The position numbers and the translations under genes are program-made. A stretch of 50,715 nt of DNA, taken from positions 1 through 50,715 of the forward strand of contig JAJEAI010000052.1 in the NCBI GenBank assembly GCA_022824205.1. Reading direction: 5' to 3'. This DNA is from Candidatus Binatia bacterium. Its GTDB lineage: Bacteria; Desulfobacterota; Binatia; UBA9968; JAJDTQ01. The notes below the pieces were generated by a model. That model was not told the DNA's origin and did not search any database. It saw nothing but the letters and a program-made list of their open reading frames with translations. Below, piece by piece: positions 1 to 8,020 of the stretch. Within the stretch, counting starts at the first letter, position 1. Every line of letters begins with the position of its first letter.

Positions 1-383
1 CTCAAAATACGTCATTCCCGGCCCCCCAAATACGTTATTCCCAGCCCCCCAATACGTCATTCCCGCGGAAGCGGGAATCCAGGGGTGGGGGTGCGGCGAC
101 ACCATTGCCAAGCCCTACCCCGCCTGGATTCCCGCTTTCCAGGCTGTGTCAAAACCCCACTCAGACGGGAATTGGCACGGTTACCCCTGATCGTCATTCC
201 CGCGGAAGCGGGAATCCAGGGGTGGAGAGGGGTCGAACGGGCGTATTCTTCGCCGCCCCACCCCTGGATTCCCGCTTCCGCGGGAATGACGGTTCGGGTC
301 GTGGCGCCATTTTCGTATCCGAGCGGAGTTTGACACAGCCTTTGACACAGCCTGTTCCGCGGGAATGACGTATTGGGGGGCGG
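1..383. repeat. Nested inverted-repeat cluster (REP/MITE-like) after mutL
   Basis: There is no gene here. A perfect 27-bp inverted repeat pairs 44-70 with 355-381, so a segment of about 338 bp is bounded by identical termini and ends 3 bp before the mutL stop codon. Inside lie copies of the widespread palindrome ATTCCCGCggaaGCGGGAAT: 55-85 and 192-222 forward, 261-291 inverted, and a partial copy at 123-138. A 12-bp unit TTTGACACAGCC is repeated in tandem at 329-352 and occurs inverted at 142-153. Positions 9-50 hold two degenerate copies of the left terminus. The nested symmetry resembles a non-autonomous MITE or REP element. No transposase is present. Confidence 0.8.
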
Positions 384-2312
384 TCACGCCCGGCGGAACA
401 TGCGCTCCAACTGGCCGCGGCTGAACTGCACCATGACCGGGCGGCCGTGGGGGCACTGGGTGGCGAACTCGGTGCGGTCCAGCTCGCGCAGCAGCGCCTC
501 CATCTCCTCCTTCTCCAGCACCCGGTTGGCGCGGATGACACTGTGGCACGCGATGGTCATGAGCCGCTCCTGAAAGCCCCTGTGCAGCTCCGCGGAGTGC
601 CCGGTCTCCGCGAGGTCGCTGACGATGGCGCGCACGGCGTCGCGGTAGTCGCCGTCGGCCAGGAGCGCCGGCACCGCCCTGAGTGAGAAGGTGTTGCGCC
701 CGAATGCCTCCAGCGTGAATCCCGCCCGCTCCAACGTGCCCAGGTGCTCCTCCAGCACCAGGGCCTCGGTGACCGGAAGCTCCAGCATCTGCGGCATCAG
801 GAGTTCCTGGCGTTCGATGCGACCCTGCTCCAGGTCCTCGTGCATGCGCTGGTAGGCGATGCGCTCGTGCGCCGCGTGCTGGTCGATGAGCACCATGCCC
901 GGGTCGCCCTGGCACAGGATGTAGCAACCCAGCACCTGCCCCACCACCGTCAACGACGCAAAGGGGCCGGGTTCCGCCGGCTTGGGCGACGCGGACGCCC
1001 CCAAGCCGGGCACGGCATCCGGAAAGCCGCGACGCGGGCCGAGCGGCAGCGACGGTTGGTGCTTGCCCGAGTCGTAGGGCAGTGCGCGCTCGTGCACGCC
1101 ACCGGTGCGGGAATCGGGAGGCCACGCTTCGGGCGCGGTCGGGTTGCCTAGGCCGGGCGCGCTTCCACGGCCGGGGGTGGTTTCGGGACCGAGGGGACTC
1201 CCGGGACCGAAGGGGTTCCCGTCGCCGGCATTTTCATGTCCGTAGCCGCGCGCCCCGCCCGGGCCAAACGGCGGAGGATCGAAACCCTCCTGCCCCGGCA
1301 CGGGATTGGCAGCCGGCGCCGTCCCTTCGGCCGCGGCCCTCAAGCCCCCGCGCACCGCGTGCAGCACGGTCTCGTAAAGCGCGGACTGGCGCCGGAAGCG
1401 CACCTCGGTCTTGGCGGGATGCACGTTCACGTCCACGTAGGCGTGGGGAATCTCCAGGTAGAGGATGGTCGCCGGGTAACGCCCTTTCATGAGCAGCGTG
1501 TCGTAGGCCTTGAGCATCGCGTGGTTCAACAACCGGTCTCGCACGAAGCGGCGGTTGACGAAGGTGACCATGTAGCGGGAGTTGCCGAAGGACTTCGGCG
1601 CCTGGCTGGCGAAACCGGTGCAACGCAGATGCTCGCCGTTCAGCGAGAACGGTACCAGGTCGCTGCCGGCGTCGCCGAATACCTGCCGTACGCGCTCCTG
1701 GAGGCGCGTGGCGGCGACGTAGTCCGCCAGGCGCTTGCCGCCGTGATGCAGCCGGAAGTGCACCGACGGGTGCGCCAGCGCCGTGCGGTTGACCACGTCC
1801 GTTACGTACTTGATCTCGGTGCGCGGCGCCTTCATGAACTTGAGGCGCGCGGGCACGTGGAAGAAGAGGTCACGCACCTCGACCGTGGTGCCCACGGGAC
1901 AGCCCGCGGCCGCGGGGACGCCCTTGCGGCCGTTCTCCACCCGGTGGCGGCAGCCCGCCTCCGCGGACGCCGGGCGCGACACCATCTCCACCGAGGCCAC
2001 CGAGGCGATGCTGGGCAGTGCCTCGCCGCGGAAACCCATGGTGGCGATGGCCGCGAGATCGGCCTCCTCCTTGATCTTGCTGGTGGAGTGGCGCTCGAAG
2101 GCAAGGGGCACGTCTTCCGGCGCCATCCCCTCGCCGTCGTCGCTCACCCGGATGAGGGAGGTGCCGTTGCCTTCCACGAGCACCGAGATTTCCGTGGCGC
2201 CGGCGTCGAGGGCGTTGTCCAGCAGTTCCTTGACCACGGACGCCGGCCGTTCCACCACCTCGCCGGCGGCGATGCGGTCGATCAGGTTGTCGGGCAGCAC
2301 CGCGATCGTCAT
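384..2312 (-). CDS. mutL: DNA mismatch repair protein MutL
   Basis: 642 aa, a normal MutL length. The N-terminal GHKL ATPase has motif I with E29 and N33 (KELLDNALDAGAT), motif II DDGEGM near residue 58, and the family signature GFRGEAL at 93-99. A Pro/Gly-rich linker (about 345-445) leads to the C-terminal dimerisation domain. That domain keeps DQHA at 477-480 and a CPHGRP motif near 620, as in endonuclease-type MutL. The usual DQHA(x)2E(x)4E motif ends in Gln (Q488) instead of the second Glu. Its role is to couple MutS mismatch recognition to strand incision and excision in the cytoplasm. The start lies 9 nt after the stop of the upstream dehydrogenase gene, so the two are probably cotranscribed. 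No mutS is in the window. Confidence 0.97.
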   Translation of the reverse strand: MTIAVLPDNLIDRIAAGEVVERPASVVKELLDNALDAGATEISVLVEGNGTSLIRVSDDGEGMAPEDVPLAFERHSTSKIKEEADLAAIATMGFRGEALPSIASVASVEMVSRPASAEAGCRHRVENGRKGVPAAAGCPVGTTVEVRDLFFHVPARLKFMKAPRTEIKYVTDVVNRTALAHPSVHFRLHHGGKRLADYVAATRLQERVRQVFGDAGSDLVPFSLNGEHLRCTGFASQAPKSFGNSRYMVTFVNRRFVRDRLLNHAMLKAYDTLLMKGRYPATILYLEIPHAYVDVNVHPAKTEVRFRRQSALYETVLHAVRGGLRAAAEGTAPAANPVPGQEGFDPPPFGPGGARGYGHENAGDGNPFGPGSPLGPETTPGRGSAPGLGNPTAPEAWPPDSRTGGVHERALPYDSGKHQPSLPLGPRRGFPDAVPGLGASASPKPAEPGPFASLTVVGQVLGCYILCQGDPGMVLIDQHAAHERIAYQRMHEDLEQGRIERQELLMPQMLELPVTEALVLEEHLGTLERAGFTLEAFGRNTFSLRAVPALLADGDYRDAVRAIVSDLAETGHSAELHRGFQERLMTIACHSVIRANRVLEKEEMEALLRELDRTEFATQCPHGRPVMVQFSRGQLERMFRRA

Positions 2313-2321
2313 GACACACGC

Positions 2322-3494
2322 CTACCAGGCCATCTCCAGGCACTCCAGCACCTGAGATGCCGAGTGGATCTTCTTGGGGTTGTTGTGGGTGCTGATGTCG
2401 TCCAGCGCGGCTTCGGCCAGGGACGGCAGCGCATCGCGCGGGATGTCCAGGTCCCGCAGCCGCAACGGCAGGTCCATCTTCACGTTCATGCCGTACACCA
2501 CCTCGGGCGCCTGGGCCGCAGCCTTGAGGTCGTCGGGCTCGTCCACCCCCATGACCCGGGCCATGCGCGCCATGGCCTCGGTGGTGCCGTCCAGGTTCCA
2601 GCGCATGGCGTAGGGGAGCATGAGCGCGTGGATGTTGGCGTGGGGCACGGGGAAACGCCCGCCGATGACGTGCACGATGCCGTGATGGATGCCGGTCCAG
2701 GCGCTGTAGACCCCCATGCTGGAGAGGGTGGCGGCCACCTGCATCTCGCCGATGGCCTCGAGGTCGTTCATGTCCGCCACCAACCGCGGAAGGCAGGTGG
2801 TGATGGGCCCGATGGCCGCCATGCAGTAGGCTTGGCTCAGGATCTGGGTCTGGGTCGAGTAGACCGCCTCCACGCAGTGAGCCAGCGCGTTCATGCCCGA
2901 GGCGGCCAGGAGCTTGCGCGGCGCGGTCTGGGCCGCTTCCGGGTCCAGCATGACCGTCCGCGGTGACATCTTGGGGTCGGCCAGGATGAGCTTGTAGCCC
3001 CCCTCGGCCAAACCCGCCGAATAGCTGTACTCGCCGCCGGAGAAGGTAGTGGGTATGGCGATGTGCGGCAGCTTGGGCGCCGGCATGGGCGGCACTTCCT
3101 TCTTGTCCGGCGGGATGAAGTGGGTGGCCAGGTCCTTCAGGGGACGGCCTTCCGCCATAAGCGCGGCCATGCCCTTGGCGGTGTCGATGGAGCTACCGCC
3201 GCCGACACTGACGAACGCGTCCGCCGCCGCATCCGCGGCCTGCTTCGCCGCCACGCCGATGGAGTCCGTGGGCGAATGCGGCTGCACCGTGTCGAAGACC
3301 CCCACGCAGAGGTCCCCCAGGGCCGACCGCACCGCGTCCAGCAGGTACGTCCTGGTGATGGACGGCGACGTCACCACGAACACGCGTTCCGCCCCCAGGC
3401 GCCGCACCTCGTCCGCCAACTGCCGCACCACCCCGCGGCCGAAAACGATGCGCTCCACGCGCGGATTGCTGTACTCGAACGGAAAAACCGCCAT
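2322..3494 (-). CDS. Iron-containing alcohol dehydrogenase / maleylacetate reductase-type oxidoreductase
   Basis: 390 aa, the full length of the group III (Fe-ADH) fold. The N-terminal Rossmann-like half carries the dinucleotide-binding turn VGGGSSIDTAKG. The C-terminal helical half normally supplies one Asp and three His for iron. Here the Asp position is Asn (SGMNALAHCVEAVYS), and the usual PTTAGTGSE block reads PTTFSGGEYS. Both changes are typical of maleylacetate reductases rather than classical iron alcohol dehydrogenases. A likely role is therefore NAD(P)H-dependent reduction of a ring-cleavage product, but the substrate cannot be set from sequence. AGGAGG sits 6 nt before the chosen ATG. 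It is the first gene of a pair with mutL. Confidence 0.85.
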   Translation of the reverse strand: MAVFPFEYSNPRVERIVFGRGVVRQLADEVRRLGAERVFVVTSPSITRTYLLDAVRSALGDLCVGVFDTVQPHSPTDSIGVAAKQAADAAADAFVSVGGGSSIDTAKGMAALMAEGRPLKDLATHFIPPDKKEVPPMPAPKLPHIAIPTTFSGGEYSYSAGLAEGGYKLILADPKMSPRTVMLDPEAAQTAPRKLLAASGMNALAHCVEAVYSTQTQILSQAYCMAAIGPITTCLPRLVADMNDLEAIGEMQVAATLSSMGVYSAWTGIHHGIVHVIGGRFPVPHANIHALMLPYAMRWNLDGTTEAMARMARVMGVDEPDDLKAAAQAPEVVYGMNVKMDLPLRLRDLDIPRDALPSLAEAALDDISTHNNPKKIHSASQVLECLEMAW

Positions 3495-3529
3495 CCATTA
3501 CCTCCTAGCCCGCAACTCTCACAACGGTC

Positions 3530-3763
3530 TTAGTCGCTTCCCGCGAACGCGCGCAGGACACCCTCGTCCAGGGGCTCGTCGAAGTCGTCGGGGACCGCGA
3601 AACGTCCCTCGTCGACACCGAACACGGGACGGTTCTCCTTGATGGGAACCAGACGCGCCACGGGTCGCCCGGAGCGCGTGATCACCACCTCCTCCCCTTC
3701 GACGATCTCCCGCAACAGCCGGGACAGGTGGGTCTTGGCCTCGCGAACGGTTACTTGGTCCAT
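3530..3763 (-). CDS. Orphan Phd/YefM-family antitoxin
   Basis: 77 aa when started at the internal Met that begins MDQVTVREAKTHLSRLL. An upstream Met would add five residues. The N-terminal Phd fold is clear (VTVREAKTHLSRLLREIVEG, then EEVVITRSGRPVARLVPI), followed by an acidic C-terminal tail that in this family wraps the toxin. No toxin gene follows: the next gene downstream is the dehydrogenase, and the PIN gene upstream has its own antitoxin. It is therefore an orphan, or a second antitoxin serving the neighbouring PIN toxin. Phd proteins bind their own promoter as dimers. Confidence 0.85.
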   Translation of the reverse strand: MDQVTVREAKTHLSRLLREIVEGEEVVITRSGRPVARLVPIKENRPVFGVDEGRFAVPDDFDEPLDEGVLRAFAGSD

Positions 3764-3846
3764 GATGCTCTCACACACTAGACTTAGCCTTTCACCAAAT
3801 CAATCGCCGAACCCTTCCTCAGCCTTTGACTGAGAACCCAGCCCCC

Positions 3847-4245
3847 TCACCACCGGCAACTGACCGGGTATTGGCGTACGGCTTCGTCCGGAGTCAGGAT
3901 AGTGGCGTTGGCACCGAGGGCGGCGGCCACCAGCAGGCGGTCAAACGGGTCCCGGTGGTAGGGAGGCAACTCCGACGCGCGGTAGATGTCGGTCCGCTTG
4001 AGGCTCAAGCAGTGCAGTCCCCAAACATCGATCTGCCCTTCCAGCCAATGACGCGGCGGATCGGGAAGGTCGAGCTTGCCAGCACTCCATTTGAGGACAA
4101 TTTCCAGGGACGAGACATCGCTCCACAAGAGCACCGCTTCGGACGTATCAATCGCCTGGACGGATGCATCGGACAGCTTCTCGGGTTCCGTGCATAGCCA
4201 GATGAGCGTGCACGTGTCCAACAGGTACTGGGTCAAAGGCCCCAT
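3847..4245 (-). CDS. PIN-domain toxin (VapC-like ribonuclease)
   Basis: 132 aa. It has the PIN acidic constellation: first Asp in YLLDTCTLIWL, Glu in SSLEIVLK, and the Asp pair in RDPFDRLLVAAA, with a further acidic residue in LTPDEA. These residues coordinate Mg2+ or Mn2+ for RNA cleavage. The gene overlaps the end of the upstream Phd antitoxin gene by 13 nt, giving the usual antitoxin-toxin order and translational coupling. It is expected to inhibit translation when the antitoxin is degraded. The RNA target cannot be inferred. Confidence 0.9.
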   Translation of the reverse strand: MGPLTQYLLDTCTLIWLCTEPEKLSDASVQAIDTSEAVLLWSDVSSLEIVLKWSAGKLDLPDPPRHWLEGQIDVWGLHCLSLKRTDIYRASELPPYHRDPFDRLLVAAALGANATILTPDEAVRQYPVSCRW

Positions 4246-4472
4246 TCCTTCAGTTGATCGTCCGTCAGCGGCTGGAAGGCATCGGTGGTGTAGCGTACAG
4301 GCGGAGAGGTTCGCTTCCCCACCTTCGGCCGCCGGCTCACCGAGGGTGCGATGGCGCTCAATTGGGCCACCGGGGTCGAGCCGTTCAGGATGATGATGGT
4401 CTCGCCCCCCTGGATTTCCTTCAGCATCCGGGAAAGATGCGTTTTTGTTTGATGAATCGTCGCTGTTTTCAT
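4233..4472 (-). CDS. Phd/YefM-family antitoxin of the PIN toxin
   Basis: 79 aa, beginning MKTATIHQTKTHLSRMLKE, a standard Phd N-terminus, then ETIIILNGSTPVAQLSAI and a basic-to-acidic tail. It is the upstream partner of the PIN toxin, whose start lies inside its last codons. It should neutralise the toxin and repress the operon. It is clearly paralogous to the orphan antitoxin about 0.5 kb downstream (shared TKTHLSR core), which suggests duplication of an antitoxin. Confidence 0.88.
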   Translation of the reverse strand: MKTATIHQTKTHLSRMLKEIQGGETIIILNGSTPVAQLSAIAPSVSRRPKVGKRTSPPVRYTTDAFQPLTDDQLKEWGL

Positions 4473-4515
4473 GAGTGAAGGGTAAGACTAAGTCCAGCTC
4501 TAGTCAAGCCTGCCA

Positions 4516-5403
4516 TCAGCCACCGTAACTGAGCACCCAGACCCCGCCGACGATAAGCGCCGCCGCCACCCCGTCCCGGGGCGTCACGGTCTCCAGGGCC
4601 CGGAGCGTGAAGTGGGACAGAACGAAGGTGATGAGCGGAGAGATGCGCCAGATGGGCGCAACCAGGACCGCGGGGGCCAGCAGGAGCGCGTTGTAGGTGC
4701 AGAGCGAGGCGAGGGCCTCCGTGACGCCCGCGACGGCGAAGAGGACTCCGCTCTTGAGCGGCACCCGGTCCTGCCGCCAGGCCTGAATGCCCAGCCAGGG
4801 ACCGGCCGTGAACAGAAGCACCGTTGAGGTCATGTGGTTGATGAGGGTCGCGAAGGCCGGCACCCCGGCGGCCACCAATCCCCACTTCTTGAAGATCGGG
4901 TTGATGCCGAAGGCCAACGAGGACAACAGCGGATACATGAAGTAGACCAGCCGGTTGGGGGCGCCCTCCCCTTCGAGCGGACTCGCGGTCAGGAGCAACA
5001 CGCCGGCCACGATCACCACCACCCCGGTGAATATCTCCCAGCCCACGTGTTCGCCCAGGAACGCCCATCCGAGCACGACGGTGATGAGCGGCGAGGAGTT
5101 CTTCACCGTCACCGACTTCGACGCCCCGACGCTGTCGATGCCCAGGTTGAGAAAGACCTTCCCGAGGCAGGCGGCCACGCCGGTGAGCATGAAGGAGAGA
5201 AGCGGGAGCCAATCCAGCGTCACGAACTCCCCGCGCCAAGCGGTCGCCGCCACCAGGGTCGCCAGGGACCAGTACTGGGTCCAGAGCGTCGCCATGGTGA
5301 CGTTCGACTCCGCCATGCCCTTCTTGATCAGGGTGGGGACCACGCCCCAGATGATGCCGGCGGCAAGGGCGTAGAGGATGGCCTGGGTGAGGTTGTCGAA
5401 CAT
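4516..5403 (-). CDS. EamA/DMT-superfamily transporter
   Basis: 295 aa, almost all hydrophobic, with the internal duplication typical of ten-helix EamA (RhaT-like) permeases of the inner membrane. The first repeat begins AGIIWGVVPTLIKKG and the second holds LSSLAFGINPIFKKW. The substrate is unknown: a metabolite or amino-acid exporter is the usual guess for the family. It lies directly downstream of the first caspase-FGE gene. A fragment of its coding sequence (around LGEHVGWEI) is found again at 11104-11143, which shows this region was once duplicated. Confidence 0.88.
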   Translation of the reverse strand: MFDNLTQAILYALAAGIIWGVVPTLIKKGMAESNVTMATLWTQYWSLATLVAATAWRGEFVTLDWLPLLSFMLTGVAACLGKVFLNLGIDSVGASKSVTVKNSSPLITVVLGWAFLGEHVGWEIFTGVVVIVAGVLLLTASPLEGEGAPNRLVYFMYPLLSSLAFGINPIFKKWGLVAAGVPAFATLINHMTSTVLLFTAGPWLGIQAWRQDRVPLKSGVLFAVAGVTEALASLCTYNALLLAPAVLVAPIWRISPLITFVLSHFTLRALETVTPRDGVAAALIVGGVWVLSYGG

Positions 5404-5511
5404 GAAGAGGGAAGGGTTGCGTGGGTGGAGGGCGGAAGGACCGGATCACGGGACTCTACCCCGAGCCGAGCGCGTCTGCCAACGAGGACCGCCTCAACCC
5501 AGGTAAATCGA

Positions 5512-5532
5512 CCAGGGGGCTCCGTCCCCTGG
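5512..5532 (-). other. Hairpin 32 nt after the stop of the FGE gene (DGR-type target hairpin)
   Basis: Read on the minus strand, arms CCAGGGGAC and GCCCCCTGG flank a GGA loop with one internal mismatch. It is separated from the stop codon at 5565 by exactly 32 nt of a spacer shared with the other VR-bearing genes. There is no T-tract, so it is not a good intrinsic terminator. Position and form match the hairpin/cruciform that follows the variable repeat in DGR target genes. Confidence 0.7.
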
Positions 5533-5564
5533 ACCCCCAACGCAGGATATAATGAGGGAGAGAC

Positions 5565-6275
5565 TCATGGGGTGAGCGTTCTGGCAATCCGGAATCCGTA
5601 GAAGTAGTACCGGGTCCCGGTGGAGCTCCAGAAGCGATCCGCCGACCGGAGGTTCCTCGGTTCGTCGACCAAGGAGCCGCCGCGCACAACGCGTCTGCCG
5701 CAGTTTCCGCCGCTCACCCAAGCCTTCCCGTCATCGGGCGCTCCGGTGTAATCGCCGTGCCTACAGTCCTCCACCCACTCCGACACGTTCCCCAATACAT
5801 CGTACACCCCGAATCCGTTCGCGCTGTAACTGCCAACTGGCGCCGTCCATTCATGGCCGTCACGGCAAGCCGCGTTCTGCACGTCCCACGTCCTCTCCCT
5901 TCCCGCCCCATTCGCATGCTTGCACTGTACCCCCTCACTGTCTCCCCAATACCGCGATGTCGTCGTCCCCGCCCGCGCCACGTACTCCCACTCCGCCTCG
6001 CTCAACAGCCGATACCTCTTCCCCGTTTTCCTCGATAGCCACTCCACATACATCTTCGCGTCCTCCCAACTCACATCGTTCACAGGACGCCTCCCGCGTC
6101 CCCACCCGCGGCCAGTCGGTCGGTGCCCTCCACAACCCCCATCCGACACACACGCATCCCACTCCTCGAACGTCACCTCGTACTTCCCCACCCCAAACGC
6201 CGCTCCGATCCGCACCCGGTGCTGCGGCCCCTCGTCACTCCCTCTACCGGCCTCCCCCCTCGGCGACCCCACCAT
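5565..6275 (-). CDS. FGE-sulfatase (CLec-fold) half of a split caspase-FGE gene
   Basis: 236 aa, beginning MVGSPRGEAGRGSDEGP, which corresponds to the middle of the first strand of the FGE-sulfatase domain in intact paralogs. It is in the same frame as the upstream caspase half and separated from it only by one TAG at 6276-6278, where homologs have Tyr. The ATG directly follows the TAG, and GGGGGAG lies just before it, so termination-reinitiation is possible. It carries the domain hallmarks AEWEYVARAG, GNVSEWVEDC, VVRGGSL and GFRIARTLTP. It has no signal peptide, so if made alone it would stay in the cytoplasm. The last 34 codons form a DGR-like variable repeat. Either a nonsense-mutated pseudogene half or a reinitiated second polypeptide. 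Confidence 0.7.
   Translation of the reverse strand: MVGSPRGEAGRGSDEGPQHRVRIGAAFGVGKYEVTFEEWDACVSDGGCGGHRPTGRGWGRGRRPVNDVSWEDAKMYVEWLSRKTGKRYRLLSEAEWEYVARAGTTTSRYWGDSEGVQCKHANGAGRERTWDVQNAACRDGHEWTAPVGSYSANGFGVYDVLGNVSEWVEDCRHGDYTGAPDDGKAWVSGGNCGRRVVRGGSLVDEPRNLRSADRFWSSTGTRYYFYGFRIARTLTP
5568..5669 (-). repeat. DGR-like variable repeat A (3' end of FGE domain)
   Basis: 34 codons from the residue after GGSL to the stop. Invariant blocks (CCGAGG, CTCCGGTCGGCG, TCCACCGGG, then GGATTCCGGATTGCCAG) are shared with the repeats at 8024, 33703 and 36610. The intervening codons read GTC GAC GAA, AAC, GAT, TTC TGG AGC, ACC and TAC TAC TTC TAC. These differ from the other copies in the first two bases while nearly always keeping third-position C. 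That pattern is expected if AAC codons in a template were copied with adenine-specific errors. Confidence 0.8.
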
Positions 6276-7760
6276 CTACTCCCCCGCAGGGACCACCACC
6301 ATCTCCGGACATCCCTCGCAATCCCGAAACTCTCGCCCAGGACGCAAACGCTCCCGTTCGGCCAACTCCCGTGCCGCCCGTTCCGCCTCCGCCGCCTCCC
6401 GTACCAGCCTCTCTCGTTCCGCCACCTCCCTTGCCTTGCGCTCACGCCCCACTTTCTCCTTCTCCGCCCGCGCCACCCCCTCCCCAAGCGCCTTCAACGC
6501 CTCCGCCTGCTCCTTCGTCAAATACCCCGTTGCCTCAAGTCTCTTCGCCGCCTGCCACTCCCTGATCGCGCCACGGGTCTTCTTCCCGAACAATCCGTCC
6601 GCGTACCCCACCGCGAGCCCCAACTCCGCCAATCCCCGCTGAATCAGGACCCGTGCTGCACGGTCCAGACCCAACGCCTCCTCCACCGACTCATGATCCG
6701 ACGCCTTCAGTGCCGACACCCCTGGCGGCACCCGCCGCCCCGCCGCTCCGCCCGTCTCCGCCGTTCCCTCTCCCTTTCCCTTCGCTTCTCCCGTTCCGCC
6801 GGTCGCCGCCCCCGATTCCGGCCGCCCCTCGCTCGTTTCCAATACTGGCCGAGACGCGAACGTATTTCCGTCCGTCGCCTCTGCCAGGACCACGTCGGCC
6901 ATTCCTCGCAGCGTCGCCTGTTGCACCCGCCGGTTGGAGATCCATGCGGCCGATGTCATGCGCCTGTCGAGATATCCTTTCACCTCGGCCGCGGTTACCT
7001 TGCCGTCCTTGTTCTGATCGCCGCGGCCGTAAAGCGCATCCAACAGGTGATGTGTAAACAAGCCGTGGCGCGCCTTCTTGTCCCATGTCGCGATCTGCGT
7101 CTTCGTCACCGCCGTGAGCACCGTCATCCGCTCCCCCACGGCTTCCGGAAGTCGCGCTACCATGTATACCGGAGAACCTGCCACCAGACGCCCGCCATCG
7201 CTACTTCCCGAAAAACAGGTGTCGAGGAACACGCGTACCGACTTCGCTCCCTGCAACTGGCCCAGCTTCTCGTACAGCAGCTCGATGGGGTAGCCCTCGG
7301 TCCGGGCCGCGTGCGGTGCCACGTCCACCGGGAGCAACGACGGCGTCCCCTTCTCCGCCGGCACCCCGTGGCCCGAGTAGTACACAATGACCTCCGACCC
7401 GCCCTCGGCGTCGAGCATGTTCAACCATGCCTGGATATCGTTCATCGGAGCCGTCCGGTGCCCCAACACGTTCTGCATCTGCGCCCGGGTGGCGTCCTTC
7501 AGATGGATGACGTTTGCCGGGTCGTAACCCAGCACCTCCACCACGTAACGCTTGAACGCCTCCGCGTCCCGGTGGGCGTAGTCCACCGGAGGAATATCCT
7601 TGTTCCGGTAGACCTGGTTGCCAATGATGACCGCGACCCCGTGAGGATTCCGTACCTCGGCCCACGCCTCCCTTTCGCCAGGCAAAAACCACGTTGCCGC
7701 AGCCAGAACAACCACCACCATTCCCATGATGACGCTTGGCGGATGAAACAATCTTGCCAT
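6276..7760 (-). CDS. Secreted caspase-like peptidase with PG-binding domain, truncated by TAG (paralog 1)
   Basis: 494 aa from MARLFHPPS (AGGAG 7 nt upstream). A longer reading frame exists, but its extra N-terminus is antisense to the next gene. Signal peptide about 1-35. Peptidase C14 domain about 37-290 with catalytic H131 in YYSGHG and C182 in LDTCFSG. EF-hand loop DQNKDGKVTAAE. PG_binding_1 domain (VLIQRGLAELG, DGLFGKKTRGAIREWQ) follows, then an Arg/Glu/Ala-rich coiled coil. The chain stops at MVVVPAGE, the first strand of the FGE domain, because of a TAG replacing the conserved Tyr. The rest of the domain continues in frame in the next ORF. It should be exported and bound to peptidoglycan. 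Confidence 0.88.
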   Translation of the reverse strand: MARLFHPPSVIMGMVVVVLAAATWFLPGEREAWAEVRNPHGVAVIIGNQVYRNKDIPPVDYAHRDAEAFKRYVVEVLGYDPANVIHLKDATRAQMQNVLGHRTAPMNDIQAWLNMLDAEGGSEVIVYYSGHGVPAEKGTPSLLPVDVAPHAARTEGYPIELLYEKLGQLQGAKSVRVFLDTCFSGSSDGGRLVAGSPVYMVARLPEAVGERMTVLTAVTKTQIATWDKKARHGLFTHHLLDALYGRGDQNKDGKVTAAEVKGYLDRRMTSAAWISNRRVQQATLRGMADVVLAEATDGNTFASRPVLETSEGRPESGAATGGTGEAKGKGEGTAETGGAAGRRVPPGVSALKASDHESVEEALGLDRAARVLIQRGLAELGLAVGYADGLFGKKTRGAIREWQAAKRLEATGYLTKEQAEALKALGEGVARAEKEKVGRERKAREVAERERLVREAAEAERAARELAERERLRPGREFRDCEGCPEMVVVPAGE

Positions 7761-7973
7761 CAGGTCGCTCCTGCTGGTTGCGCGCACGGACGGAACTCCG
7801 GCGGAAAGCCGGAGCACTCTGTCGAAAAGCCACGCCAACGCTCGGCCCCCGGCATCCCAGGAAACGTAGATTTGCCTTGAGCCCTTCAACACAACCTGTC
7901 CTGAGATTATCCGGAGCGAGCGGAAGTCGAAGCGTCCAGCGCAATGGGTCCGAGTCTTCTCCCCGAAGTTCGT

Positions 7974-7995
7974 CCACGGGCTCCGCCCTCGTACC
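7974..7995 (-). other. Degenerate target-type hairpin after the FGE gene at 8021
   Basis: On the minus strand, AGGGC-GGA-GCCC keeps the core stem and the GGA loop of the hairpins at 5512, 33647 and 36554, but the outer arms no longer pair well. The distance to the stop codon is about 5 nt shorter than in the intact copies. This suggests a damaged target hairpin, so the associated variable repeat may be frozen. Confidence 0.5.
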
Positions 7996-8020
7996 CCCGC
8001 AGACAGCAAGAGGTAGAGAT

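Noticed and set aside
6123..7880. Long plus-strand open frames opposite the caspase genes (also at 24603-26387, 37321-39096 and elsewhere)
   Set aside because: Arg/Pro/His-rich shadow frames caused by high GC and Arg/Glu-rich coding on the other strand; no ribosome-binding sites and no family similarity.
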